The notes under the pieces are model-generated. The model ran no database searches, had not been told where the DNA came from, and saw only the letters and a program-made list of their open reading frames with translations. Shown here one piece after another: positions 26,016-34,463 of a DNA stretch of 64,000 nt. The stretch comes from Hydrocarboniphaga effusa AP103. GTDB lineage: Bacteria > Pseudomonadota > Gammaproteobacteria > Nevskiales > Nevskiaceae. How positions within the stretch are numbered: the stretch's first letter is position 1; every line of letters starts with the position of its first letter. Both the position numbers and the translations under genes were made by a program. The stretch covers positions 868,001-932,000 of the forward strand of contig NZ_AKGD01000001.1 of NCBI RefSeq assembly GCF_000271305.1, in the 5' to 3' direction.

Positions 26016-26686
26016 GGGCTGAAATCCAGTTCGATGCTGCCGCTCGGCGGCGCGTCGGGCGCCAACGGCAGCGGCTGCGATTTCCACACCGCGCGTTCGA
26101 TCGAATCGCCCAGGCCCGGCTCGCCGCAACCCTGCTGCACCGTGACCTTGCTGATCATGCCGCCGGGCCGGTAGTCGATGCGCAGGCGGCAACTGAAACT
26201 CGCGGCCGTGCGTGGCGGCGCGAGCCAGTTCGTGCGCAAACGGCCGAGCAGCTGGTTCTCGGCGCTTTCGGGTTCGATGCCCTGCTGTTCCTTGGCAACC
26301 GGCGATGCGGCTTGCGTCGCAGGCGACCGATCGCTTTGCGCCTTTTGCGCAGGCGCGGGCGGCTGGGCCTTCGGCGGCGCCGGCCTGGGCTTCGGCTTGG
26401 GTGTCGGTGTCGGCTTTTGCGCAAGCTCGGGCGCTGCGGGTGCAGCCGGCGCCGGCGCACTGCTGGCCGGCTGCGCCTGGCGCGCGACCGGTGCGATGAG
26501 TTCGGCACGAATCATCCGCGTCGGTGGCCTGCGCATTTCGATCGGCCCGGAACTCAGCAGGAGCGCGAACACGATCAGCAGCGCCAGATGCAGGGCGATC
26601 GAGATCGCAATGCCGTAACGCGCGGCGGCATCGACGGCCGGCTTCGCTCCGAGCACGAAGTTGCGCGAGCCACCATGCGATCCCAT
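26012..26686 (-). CDS. TolA/TonB-like envelope energy-coupling protein
   Basis: A 224-residue protein from ATG 26686 (GAGG upstream). One N-terminal transmembrane helix (YGIAISIALHLALLIVFALL) is followed by a long proline/lysine/alanine linker, with KPTPTPKPKPRPAPPKAQPP as the clearest part. The C-terminal domain LGRLRTNWLAPPRTAASFSC, RLRIDYRPGG, then AVWKSQPLPLAPD matches the TolA/TonB C-terminal fold. Probably spans the periplasm and transmits proton-motive energy or tethers the SUMF1-fold partner. No ExbB/ExbD gene is in the neighbourhood, so it would share those of another system. Confidence 0.82.
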   Translation of the reverse strand: MGSHGGSRNFVLGAKPAVDAAARYGIAISIALHLALLIVFALLLSSGPIEMRRPPTRMIRAELIAPVARQAQPASSAPAPAAPAAPELAQKPTPTPKPKPRPAPPKAQPPAPAQKAQSDRSPATQAASPVAKEQQGIEPESAENQLLGRLRTNWLAPPRTAASFSCRLRIDYRPGGMISKVTVQQGCGEPGLGDSIERAVWKSQPLPLAPDAPPSGSIELDFSP

Positions 26687-26706
26687 CGCCGCCTCGACAT
26701 AGGTCA

Positions 26707-28084
26707 CTACTTGCCCAGCCGCATGAGCGCGGATCGCGTCAGGTAGCGATCGTAGATCTGCGGATCGTTCGCGCTGGATTGATGGCCGCCCGCGATCGTG
26801 CGCACCTGTTCGAGTCGCGTCATGCGCCCGCTCTGCAGATCGAAGGCGTGCACGTGCCCCCAGCTCCACAGCGGATGCTGGCCGTCCATCACGCGCTGGT
26901 TGCCCGATTCGTAGAGTGCGAATGCACCGTCGAACGAGCGGAAGGCTTCGCCACGACGATCGAACGAGACCATCGCCAACGGCAGTTGGGTGCGCGCATC
27001 GAACCAGACGCGCTTCTTACCCACCGGCGCACGCGGAAACTTCACCGGCTTGGCTTCGACGACGATCGCTTCGGGCACGAGTTCGACGGTGGTATCCCAG
27101 AACGTGAGGCCCTTGGGTCCGCCATGCGTGGTGTGCTGCCAGTTCGGATGCGCCGCGTTCCAGCCGCCCGACACCGCGCCGAGCATCGGCCCGCGGCTGA
27201 CGATCTGGTACTCGCCCCAGGTGTAGAGCGGATCGCCCGCGGCCCAGGCATCGGACAGGTAGAACGCGGAGCCCGGCACCAGCGGTTCGAAGCGTTGATC
27301 GGTCGGAAACTGGCGCACGCGCTTGAACTCCGGCACGTAGCCGTAGAGCTCCGGGAACGTGTGCTGATCGTAAGCCCAGATGTTGAGGAAACGAAGTGCC
27401 GCGCACCGAATTCGGGGCCGTGAAGAAGGCGCACTGGAAGCGCAGCTTGTCGATCTGCTCGGGCCAGTAGGGCTTGGGATCGAGCACCGTGCGCGCGACC
27501 GGCGACATCTCGGCCCAGCCCGATTCGTACTCGTACTGCAGTTCGCCGCGTTCGGAGATGTCGTATTCGCGCGTGGTGTAGAACGAAGCGTCGTGACGGC
27601 CCCAGCTCAGCGTGAGCCCGGCGAACAGTTCGATCGCGGATTTCGGATCCGGAAACGGATTGCCGCCGATCCAGGGCTTGCCCTGGTCGGTGACGACATT
27701 GCCGCGCTCGTCGAAGCGCGCCTTGCCCTTGTTCGAGAACGTCGCCTCGAGATATTCCCAAGGGCTCAGCCGCATGATGTCGGTGGTGGTTGCGGCGAGC
27801 TTGAGCTTGCGGCCCATCTTGGCGACCTGCGTGTAGACGATCGGCGTCAGCAGCTCCTTGACGCTCTCGACGTTGTCGGCCGTGATGAAATCGCCGACCT
27901 TGAGCTTTCCTTTGGTGTAGTTCTCGATCGACAGCAACTCGTCCGGATACGCCTTCTCGATCGAGCCCGTCGCCGCGAGCACGTCGGCCAGCGGCGCGAG
28001 CACCCCGGTCGCGAGCACACCGCGCCCCATCTGTCCGATGAAGTGACGACGGCTGTAGCCGCGATCGAAGCGTATCGGGTGCAT
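26707..28084 (-). pseudogene. DUF1329 family gene, frameshifted
   Basis: Two frames together encode a full DUF1329 protein. The first part runs from ATG 28084 (AAGGAG upstream; Tat-type signal with SRRHFIG) to about NSVRGTSF; the rest continues in another frame as LNIWAYDQHTFPELYGYV and then PEFKRVRQFPTDQRFEPLVP to the stop at 26707. The intact paralog at 28294-29538 shows the uninterrupted order. One extra base in the GG at 27387-27388 explains the shift. It may be a true inactivating mutation or a sequencing error. DUF1329 proteins are exported and often encoded beside DUF1302 and MMPL genes. Confidence 0.85.
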
Positions 28085-28211
28085 CTCGTGACTCCTTGAA
28101 ACGGTGCCTCCAAAAAAAACTGCCGGCAAGCTGGAGGAGCCATGCCGGCAGGAGCCAGACTACAAGAAGTACAACGAGAGATTCTTTACTGAAGCGGGCA
28201 TCCGATCCTCA

Positions 28212-28314
28212 TCAGAACTGATAACCCAGGCGGATGCCGAGTTCGTCGGCGTAGTCGATCGTGGAGATGATCGTTTCGAAAACAAGATCATCATCAGGGC
28301 CAACAAACGCTGAC
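28212..28314 (-). pseudogene. DUF1302 outer-membrane protein remnant (last ~34 codons)
   Basis: On the minus strand the frame ending at TGA 28214-28212 reads VFETIISTIDYADELGIRLG followed by YQF, an outer-membrane beta-barrel end with terminal aromatic, of the type closing DUF1302 proteins. It has no start codon and begins exactly where the truncated DUF1329 frame ends, so the rest of the gene appears deleted. Confidence 0.6.
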
Positions 28315-29538
28315 CCACGACCACGCCGGCTTGCCGTCGACATCCTTGATCGTCAGCTTGTCGTTGCTGTACTGCGCGTAATGCGGTTCGAACGACTTCC
28401 AGATTTCACCGCGGCGATCGTAGGTCACGTACGCGACGTACATGCCGTTGCGCACATCGATCCAGGTGCGCTTCTTGCCGACCGGCGCACGCGGATAACC
28501 CGTCGGCTCGGCTTCGATGATCACGCACTCGGGGATCAGTTCCATGTAGGTGTCATGGAAGGTCTTGCCCTTCGGTCCACCGTGAACGGGACGCTCGTAG
28601 TTCGGATGCGAGCCGCCCATGAAGTTCTTGTTGCCGATGGCACCGAGCATCGGGCCACGACCGACGATCTTGTAGTTGCCCCAGGTCTGCATCGGGTCGC
28701 CGGCCGCCCAGGCGTCCGACAGGAACAGCGTGATGCCCGGCACCAGCGGCTCGAAGCGCTGGTTGGTCGGGAACTGGCGCACGCGCTTGAACGCGGGCAG
28801 ATAGCCGATCAGGTCGGGGAACTTGCGCTGGTCGTAGTACCAGGTGTTGAGGAACGAGCTGCCCTTCACGTCGTTCGGCGAGGTGAACCAGACCGACTGC
28901 AGGCGCAGCAGGTCGGCACGGTTGTTCCAGGTCGTGCCGTCGACGCGCGCGGTCGCATTGAGCTCGGCCCAGACGAAGTCGTACTGGTAGGAGACTTCAC
29001 CGTCGGGACCGATGTCCCAGTCGCGCACCGCGTACTGCGAATAGTCGTGGCGGCCCCAGCTCAGCGTGAGATTCGCGGTGAATTCGTTGGCTTCCTTGGC
29101 ATCCGGGAACGGGCTGCCGCCGATCCACGGCTTGCCGTCGGCGTTGTAGACGTTGCCGTCCTCTCCGAACTTGGCCTTGCCCTTGTTCTTCAGGGTCGCT
29201 TCGAGATACTTCGCCGGAAACAGCTTGGTCACGTCGCGCGTCGACTCGACGATGTTGATGCGACGTCCCATCGTCTTGACCTGCTTGTACGCCACCGGAT
29301 CGAGCAGATCCTTCACCGCATCGACGTTGTCGGCCGTCAGCACGTCACCGGGCTTGATCTTGCCCTTGGTGTACATCTCGATCGACAGCAGCTCGTCCGG
29401 ATAGGCCTTCGACACATCGGCCGAGTGCGCCAGCTCCGGCCACATCGGCGCGAGTACGCCGGCCGTCGCAGCTCCCATCATGGTCTTCTCGAGGAACATG
29501 CGGCGGCTGTAGTTGAAATCGAACTTGCGGATATGCAT
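28294..29538 (-). CDS. DUF1329 family protein, 3'-truncated
   Basis: A 414-residue exported protein with a Tat-type signal (YSRRMFLEK), then KAYPDELLSIEMYTKGKIKP, DGKPWIGGSPFPDAKEANEF and FEPLVPGITLFLSDAWAAGD, matching DUF1329. Compared with the neighbouring paralog it stops early: after KPAWSW it reads only VSVCWP and a stop, missing about 50 residues that in the paralog continue GHVHAFDLQSG. The last codons are read from the DUF1302 remnant in another frame, so the end is a deletion junction. Function of the family is unproven; association with MMPL transporters suggests hydrophobic-substrate transport across the envelope. Confidence 0.85.
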   Translation of the reverse strand: MHIRKFDFNYSRRMFLEKTMMGAATAGVLAPMWPELAHSADVSKAYPDELLSIEMYTKGKIKPGDVLTADNVDAVKDLLDPVAYKQVKTMGRRINIVESTRDVTKLFPAKYLEATLKNKGKAKFGEDGNVYNADGKPWIGGSPFPDAKEANEFTANLTLSWGRHDYSQYAVRDWDIGPDGEVSYQYDFVWAELNATARVDGTTWNNRADLLRLQSVWFTSPNDVKGSSFLNTWYYDQRKFPDLIGYLPAFKRVRQFPTNQRFEPLVPGITLFLSDAWAAGDPMQTWGNYKIVGRGPMLGAIGNKNFMGGSHPNYERPVHGGPKGKTFHDTYMELIPECVIIEAEPTGYPRAPVGKKRTWIDVRNGMYVAYVTYDRRGEIWKSFEPHYAQYSNDKLTIKDVDGKPAWSWVSVCWP

Positions 29539-29621
29539 CGGTCATCTCCTCTGGTGCGGATAGCCCATCGCCGTAGCGACTCGCCCTGCCGCTTTCATGG
29601 TTGATTGAAACGAGTAGGACT

Positions 29622-32072
29622 TCAGGTTGCGCCGGCCAACGAATTACCGTGACCTGCGCCATGGCTGGCCGTGTACTGCGACAGATCGACGCCTTCGCCC
29701 ACCAGCAGGTCTTCGCGCCGCAGGAAGCGCGGATTGATCAGCCAGACCAGCAGCGGCAGCACCACCAGCGCCAGCACCATGTTGATCAGCATCAGCAGGT
29801 CGAGCAGCAGGCCCATGTCGGCCAAAAACTTCAGGTCCGACAGGAAGTACCAGGGCGTGATCCCCAGCAGCATGATCGACGCCGTGAACATGATCGCCTT
29901 GCCCGTCGTGCTCAGCGCCGCCGTGTTCGCGCGTCCGATGTCGCGGCCCTGCGCGTGATACTCCTCGCAGATGCGGCTCAGCAGGTAGATGCCGTAGTCG
30001 ATGCCCACGCCGACGCCGATCGACGCCACCATCAGCGAGTTGATGTCCAGGCCGATGCCCATCAAATGCATCGAGGACAGCAGCACGAAGTTCGACAGGT
30101 TCACCGGCACCAGCAGGATCAGGCCGGCCACGATCGATTTGTATGCGTAGCTGCAGCCCAGCAGGATCGTGAAATTCAGCAGGCCGATGATGACCCAGTG
30201 GTAGCGCTCGACCACGTCGTTCATCGCCTGCTGCAGCGCGATGGTGCCGGTGCCCAGGCGCACCGTGAACGCGTCGTGATCGGCGCCGACGGTTTCGACC
30301 GCTTTCTTGGCTGCGGCGAGCGCCGAATCGACCGTCTCCTGCTTGTTGTCCTTGTACCAGAGCGAGACGGTGCCGTTCTGGATGTCGAAGTTGATGACGT
30401 GCGAGAACGCTTTCGGGCTCGAGCCGAGCATCACCGCGATCGAGGCCGCTCCGACCATTTCATTGGTCGGGTCCAGCGGCAGCCACTTCGGGTTGCCGCC
30501 CGAGAACAGGCGGTTGCCTTCCATCAAATAATCCGCGAACGACAGCGTCGCGCGCGGCGGCTCGCCGCCGTTCTCCATGATGTTCTGCAGCTGCAGCATC
30601 GTCATGATCGTCTCGGCCTGGCGGCCGACGCGATCCGGGTTTCGCTGGTCCTTGGCTTCGAGCACGATCTCCAGTGTGTTCACACCCGGGAAATTGCCGT
30701 TGATCTGGCGCACCGCTTCGTTGTATTCCGAATCGTCCCAGAGCAGGTTGCTGCCCTCCACCGGGTTGCCGATCTTGATCTGCAGGCCGGTGATGATCGC
30801 CGCCGCTCCGCACACCGCCACGATCACCGCGGTGACCTTGCCGCGCTTGCCGTAGGTGACGTTGGCGATCGATTCGAGCAGCTTCTTGAACCCGCGGTTG
30901 AACGGCGTCTGCGCCGCTTCGGCACCCACCAGCTTCTCGATATTCTTCGGTGCCGGCAGCGCCGCCAGCAGCAGCGAGATCAGCACCACGCCGGTCGGGA
31001 TCAGCCAGATCGCCCAGAAGCCGCAGAACAGCGCGAAGCGCTCCATCGCCGGAATCGGCGCCAGCGCGATCAGGAAGATGCCGACGATGTCGGTGAAGAT
31101 GCCGAGCACCGACGGCGCCATCATCACGCCCATGGTGATCTCGGCTGCCTTCTGCTTGTCGCGCACGTGCGCGTAGATTTCGTAGTACCGCTCGGTGAAC
31201 TGCACGCAGTGGGAAAAGCTGCGCGCCACCAGCAGCAGCGGCACGATCATCAGCAGCGGTTCGATCGGCGACTTGAGCCAGCCGACGAATCCGAAACCCC
31301 ACACCGCCGCCACCAGGCTCGTCACGATCGGCGTCACCACGCCGACCACGTTGCGCATGTACAGCGTCAATGCGATCACGAGCAGGCTCAGCGTGACCGC
31401 GAAGATGCCGATCATCTGGCTTTCGTATTCGTAGACCCAGCCTGTCAGCGCCGGCTGGCCCGCCAGGTAGATGTCGTGGTCGGCGTCGCGGTTCTTGTTA
31501 ACGAGGTTCTGCACGTACTGGAACGCTTCGCCGTAGTCGAGCCGCGATTCGATGAAGGTGGCGTTGATCAGCGTGCTGCTCTGGTCCTGCGAGACCAGGA
31601 AGGTGCGCGCGTTCGGCGATTTGTCGAGGTTGTTGCGGAAGGCATCGATGTCTTCCTGCGTCTTGGGCACCGAATCACCCATCAGCGGCCGCATGTCGAT
31701 ACCGTAGGGCGTCGCCTCGGCATAGCGCGCCTTCTCGGTCGCGATCGACAGGATCTGGTCGTGGTCGACGCCCGGCGCCAGGTCGATGTCGCGCGTCATC
31801 TGCCAGACCTTGTTCAGGGTCTCGGCATTGAAGATGTCGCCGTTCTTGCGCTTGACCATCAGGGTCACGGTCAGCGGGTTGCCGAAGTTCGGGTGATCCT
31901 TGAACACCTGCACGAACGGATCGTCCTTCGGCAGCAGGTCCGAGAAGATCGTCTTGAGCTCGACATTCCTCAGCCCCACCGCAAAGAACGCGGTGATCAC
32001 GATGAACACCGCCCAGCTGGTCTTCTGGTGACCAATGATCCACATCGCGAGACGTTGACGCAGGGAGTACAT
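29622..32072 (-). CDS. MMPL/RND family inner-membrane transporter
   Basis: An 816-residue RND-superfamily protein of the MMPL (HAE2-like) type. The first helix (SWAVFIVITAFFAVGLRNVE) is followed by a periplasmic domain of about 190 residues (FSDLLPKDDPFVQVFKDHPN), a helix cluster, a second periplasmic domain and a final bundle with IGVGVGIDYGIYLLSRICEE carrying the functional aspartate. Start is ATG 32072, with AGGAG upstream. Members move lipids, hydrocarbons or other hydrophobic compounds using proton motive force. It heads the MMPL-DUF1329-DUF1302 gene order, but its downstream partners are damaged here. Confidence 0.9.
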   Translation of the reverse strand: MYSLRQRLAMWIIGHQKTSWAVFIVITAFFAVGLRNVELKTIFSDLLPKDDPFVQVFKDHPNFGNPLTVTLMVKRKNGDIFNAETLNKVWQMTRDIDLAPGVDHDQILSIATEKARYAEATPYGIDMRPLMGDSVPKTQEDIDAFRNNLDKSPNARTFLVSQDQSSTLINATFIESRLDYGEAFQYVQNLVNKNRDADHDIYLAGQPALTGWVYEYESQMIGIFAVTLSLLVIALTLYMRNVVGVVTPIVTSLVAAVWGFGFVGWLKSPIEPLLMIVPLLLVARSFSHCVQFTERYYEIYAHVRDKQKAAEITMGVMMAPSVLGIFTDIVGIFLIALAPIPAMERFALFCGFWAIWLIPTGVVLISLLLAALPAPKNIEKLVGAEAAQTPFNRGFKKLLESIANVTYGKRGKVTAVIVAVCGAAAIITGLQIKIGNPVEGSNLLWDDSEYNEAVRQINGNFPGVNTLEIVLEAKDQRNPDRVGRQAETIMTMLQLQNIMENGGEPPRATLSFADYLMEGNRLFSGGNPKWLPLDPTNEMVGAASIAVMLGSSPKAFSHVINFDIQNGTVSLWYKDNKQETVDSALAAAKKAVETVGADHDAFTVRLGTGTIALQQAMNDVVERYHWVIIGLLNFTILLGCSYAYKSIVAGLILLVPVNLSNFVLLSSMHLMGIGLDINSLMVASIGVGVGIDYGIYLLSRICEEYHAQGRDIGRANTAALSTTGKAIMFTASIMLLGITPWYFLSDLKFLADMGLLLDLLMLINMVLALVVLPLLVWLINPRFLRREDLLVGEGVDLSQYTASHGAGHGNSLAGAT

Positions 32073-32933
32073 GGCGCTCCTCTATTTGCAGTCGGTCGCG
32101 GCGCGCGCCGCTGTCCGGGTTTTCGGTCGGTTGGGAAGCGCGTCAGGGCGCCGCCACGGCACTCGCGGAAGAGCCCACGGATGGGCTCGCGGCAGGCAAG
32201 TGGGTGCATCCGCGAGAACGACGGGCGCAAGAATCCCTGAGGTCGATTCTGCTCACTGCTCTCCTCCACCTGCCCTCCGCCGAGGGCGCCTGGATCGCAC
32301 TCCGAGCTCGGGCGCGAGGCCCGGACGCGAGACGATCTTCATGTTGTGTGGAGGGATTACACGTTTGCGCCCGGTGCCTGGACGCCACCCGTACGGGTAG
32401 TTATGGGGCTGGCCGGGGGTGGGGGCCTGCCCTGCGGCAGGCTCAGGCCGGCCGGCCTACCGGCAATCTTTCGACCAGGCGGACGAGTTCGGCCTGGCGC
32501 CGGGCGCCGGTCTTGCGGAAGACCTCGCGCAAGCGCGAGCGCGCTGAACAGCTCGCGGCGATGGTGAATTCCCGGGAATAGCCCCACGCCTGCACCCGCG
32601 AAGCCCATAACCTTCATCAGCGCACTTCTCCGGTGCTCGCTTGAAAGTGAAAGCTGCACCGACGCACCACCAAGCTGCACGCTTGCAGCTCAAGACCTGT
32701 GGCATTGCAGTTCCGCAGCTGTACGCGAGCAGATCTACAGCCGCTGTTCTCTAGCCTGGACCTTCATGCATGCAGCAAATGAGTGCGCGGCTGAACCTGT
32801 GGAGATTCAACGGCGCAGGTGGTGACCCACGCCCATGCAACTCAAGAGTGCACGCTTGCAGGTTCAGGGGGACTCGCGCCCATCGAGGAGCCGATCGGCA
32901 GTAGCTGCGCGGAGCAAACCTGCGGTGAAAGCC
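32073..32933. other. Intergenic region of ~860 bases with gene remnant
   Basis: No intact gene. It holds the end of a LuxR-type gene (separate entry), GC-rich low-complexity sequence around 32400-32460, and a stretch (32640-32930) in which GTGCACGCTTGCAG-like words recur near 32675 and 32850. The promoter of the MMPL gene should lie just above 32072. Confidence 0.5.
32443..32560 (-). pseudogene. LuxR-type helix-turn-helix remnant
   Basis: Minus-strand frame ending at TGA 32445-32443 reads SRLREVFRKTGARRQAELVR followed by LVERLPVGRPA. This is the recognition-helix-to-C-terminus segment of a GerE/LuxR domain (compare the usual VxxHLRxVFRKTGxRRQAELVRLL). Upstream the frame loses similarity within about 10 codons and has no start, so only the tail of a regulator survives. 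Confidence 0.6.
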
Positions 32934-34295
32934 TCAGCTCCAGCCCCCCACTTCCAGCGCCAAGCCGATTCCTGCGCAGACCGCCAGCGTCAGCAGCAGG
33001 TTCACGCGCAGCACGAGCAGCGCGATCATCGCGCCGGCGCTCAAGGCCAGCGCCGGCAGCTCGATCGTGGCGACGTCCGGAACCGGCAGCTGCAGGCCGA
33101 ACTGCGTGTAACGTCCGACCTCGCCGAACAGCACGTGCAGCGAGAACCAGATCGACAGGTTGAGGATCACGCCGACGACGGCGGCGGTGATCGCGGTCAG
33201 CGCGGCGTTCATCCAGACGTTGCAGCGCAGGCGCTCGATGTGCGGGGCGCCGAGGAAGATCCACAGGAAACACGGCACGAAGGTGACCCAGGTCGACAGG
33301 CTGCCACCCAGCACGCCGGCCAGCAGCGGATCGATCGAGCCCGGGTTGCGATAAGCCCCCAGAAAGCCGACGTAGGTCAGCACGAGGATCAGCGGCCCCG
33401 GCGTGGTTTCGGCGAGCGCGAGCCCGTGGACCATCTCGCCGGGCTGCAACCAGCCGTAGCGTTCGACCGCCTGCTGCGTCACATAGGCCAGCACGGCATA
33501 CGCGCCGCCGAACGTCACCACGGCCATCTTGCTGAAGAACAAGGCCTCCTGCGTGTAGACGTTGCGCGCTCCGAGCACGATCAGCAGCAGCGCGACCGGC
33601 AGCAACCAGAGCAGCACACCGGAGAGCAGCACCCGCAGCGTCCACGGCGTCGCGGCCCGCGGCGTGACCAGATCTTCGTCCTCGTCGTCATGGGCACGCC
33701 CGGCCGACAGGACCACCTTCGGCGCGTAGCGCGCCGCGAGCAGGCCGAGCGCACCGGCGGCGAGGATGATCAGCGGAAACGGAACACCGAACGCAAAGAT
33801 CGCGACAAAGGCGGCGAGCGCCAGCCCGTACAGGGCCCGATGCTTGAGCGCCTTGCGCCCGACCCGGAACACCGCCTCGACGACGATCGCGAGCGTCGCC
33901 GCCTGCATGCCGAGCAGCAGGCCCTGCATCCAGCCCAGCTCGCCGAAGCTCACGTAGGCGATGGCGATCAGCGTCATCAGCACGAAACCGGGCAGCACGA
34001 ACAGCAGGCCCGCGGCGAGCCCGCCCGCGGTCTTGTGCAGCAGCCAGCCGATGTAGGTCGCAAGCTGCTGGGCCTCCGGCCCGGGCAGCAACATGCAGTA
34101 GTTCAGCGCATGCAGGAAACGCGTCTCGGAAACCCAGCGCTTCTCCTCGACGACGATGCGATGCATCAGCGCGATCTGCCCGGCCGGGCCGCCGAAATTG
34201 ATGAAGCCGATCTTGAGCCAGACCAGCAAGGCTTGGCGGAACGTGGGCGATTGCAGGCGAGCGGAGCCGGCGGGCGGGCTCGAAGGGTTCGACAT
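32934..34295 (-). CDS. Chromate transporter, ChrA (CHR) family
   Basis: A 453-residue membrane protein with two homologous CHR halves. Signatures are FINFGGPAGQIALMHRIVVE, LPGPEAQQLATYIGWLLHKT in the first half and TFGGAYAVLAYVTQQAVERY, LAETTPGPLILVLTYVGFLG in the second. The halves are separated by an acidic loop (AHDDEDEDLV). CHR proteins expel chromate or carry related oxyanions such as sulfate. ATG 34295 is preferred over a TTG 63 bases upstream. Divergent from the aldehyde dehydrogenase operon; no ChrB regulator is adjacent. Confidence 0.9.
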   Translation of the reverse strand: MSNPSSPPAGSARLQSPTFRQALLVWLKIGFINFGGPAGQIALMHRIVVEEKRWVSETRFLHALNYCMLLPGPEAQQLATYIGWLLHKTAGGLAAGLLFVLPGFVLMTLIAIAYVSFGELGWMQGLLLGMQAATLAIVVEAVFRVGRKALKHRALYGLALAAFVAIFAFGVPFPLIILAAGALGLLAARYAPKVVLSAGRAHDDEDEDLVTPRAATPWTLRVLLSGVLLWLLPVALLLIVLGARNVYTQEALFFSKMAVVTFGGAYAVLAYVTQQAVERYGWLQPGEMVHGLALAETTPGPLILVLTYVGFLGAYRNPGSIDPLLAGVLGGSLSTWVTFVPCFLWIFLGAPHIERLRCNVWMNAALTAITAAVVGVILNLSIWFSLHVLFGEVGRYTQFGLQLPVPDVATIELPALALSAGAMIALLVLRVNLLLTLAVCAGIGLALEVGGWS

Positions 34296-34463
34296 GGTGC
34301 GGGGCGTATTGTCTTGTCGCGCGACATTACGCCATCGGCGAAGAAGCTGTGATTTCAATGCGGCTTCGATGCCGACGACGGTCCACGGATGACGGATTTC
34401 CGTCCATCGTCATGCGGCCCTTCGGCGCCTAGCATCCGGACATCGTCGCCTGGAGCATGCGCC

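Noticed and set aside
29601-32240. An 879-codon frame opposite the MMPL transporter gene
   Set aside because: Composition is dominated by Arg, His, Gln and Asp with no motif; the MMPL protein on the minus strand is real.
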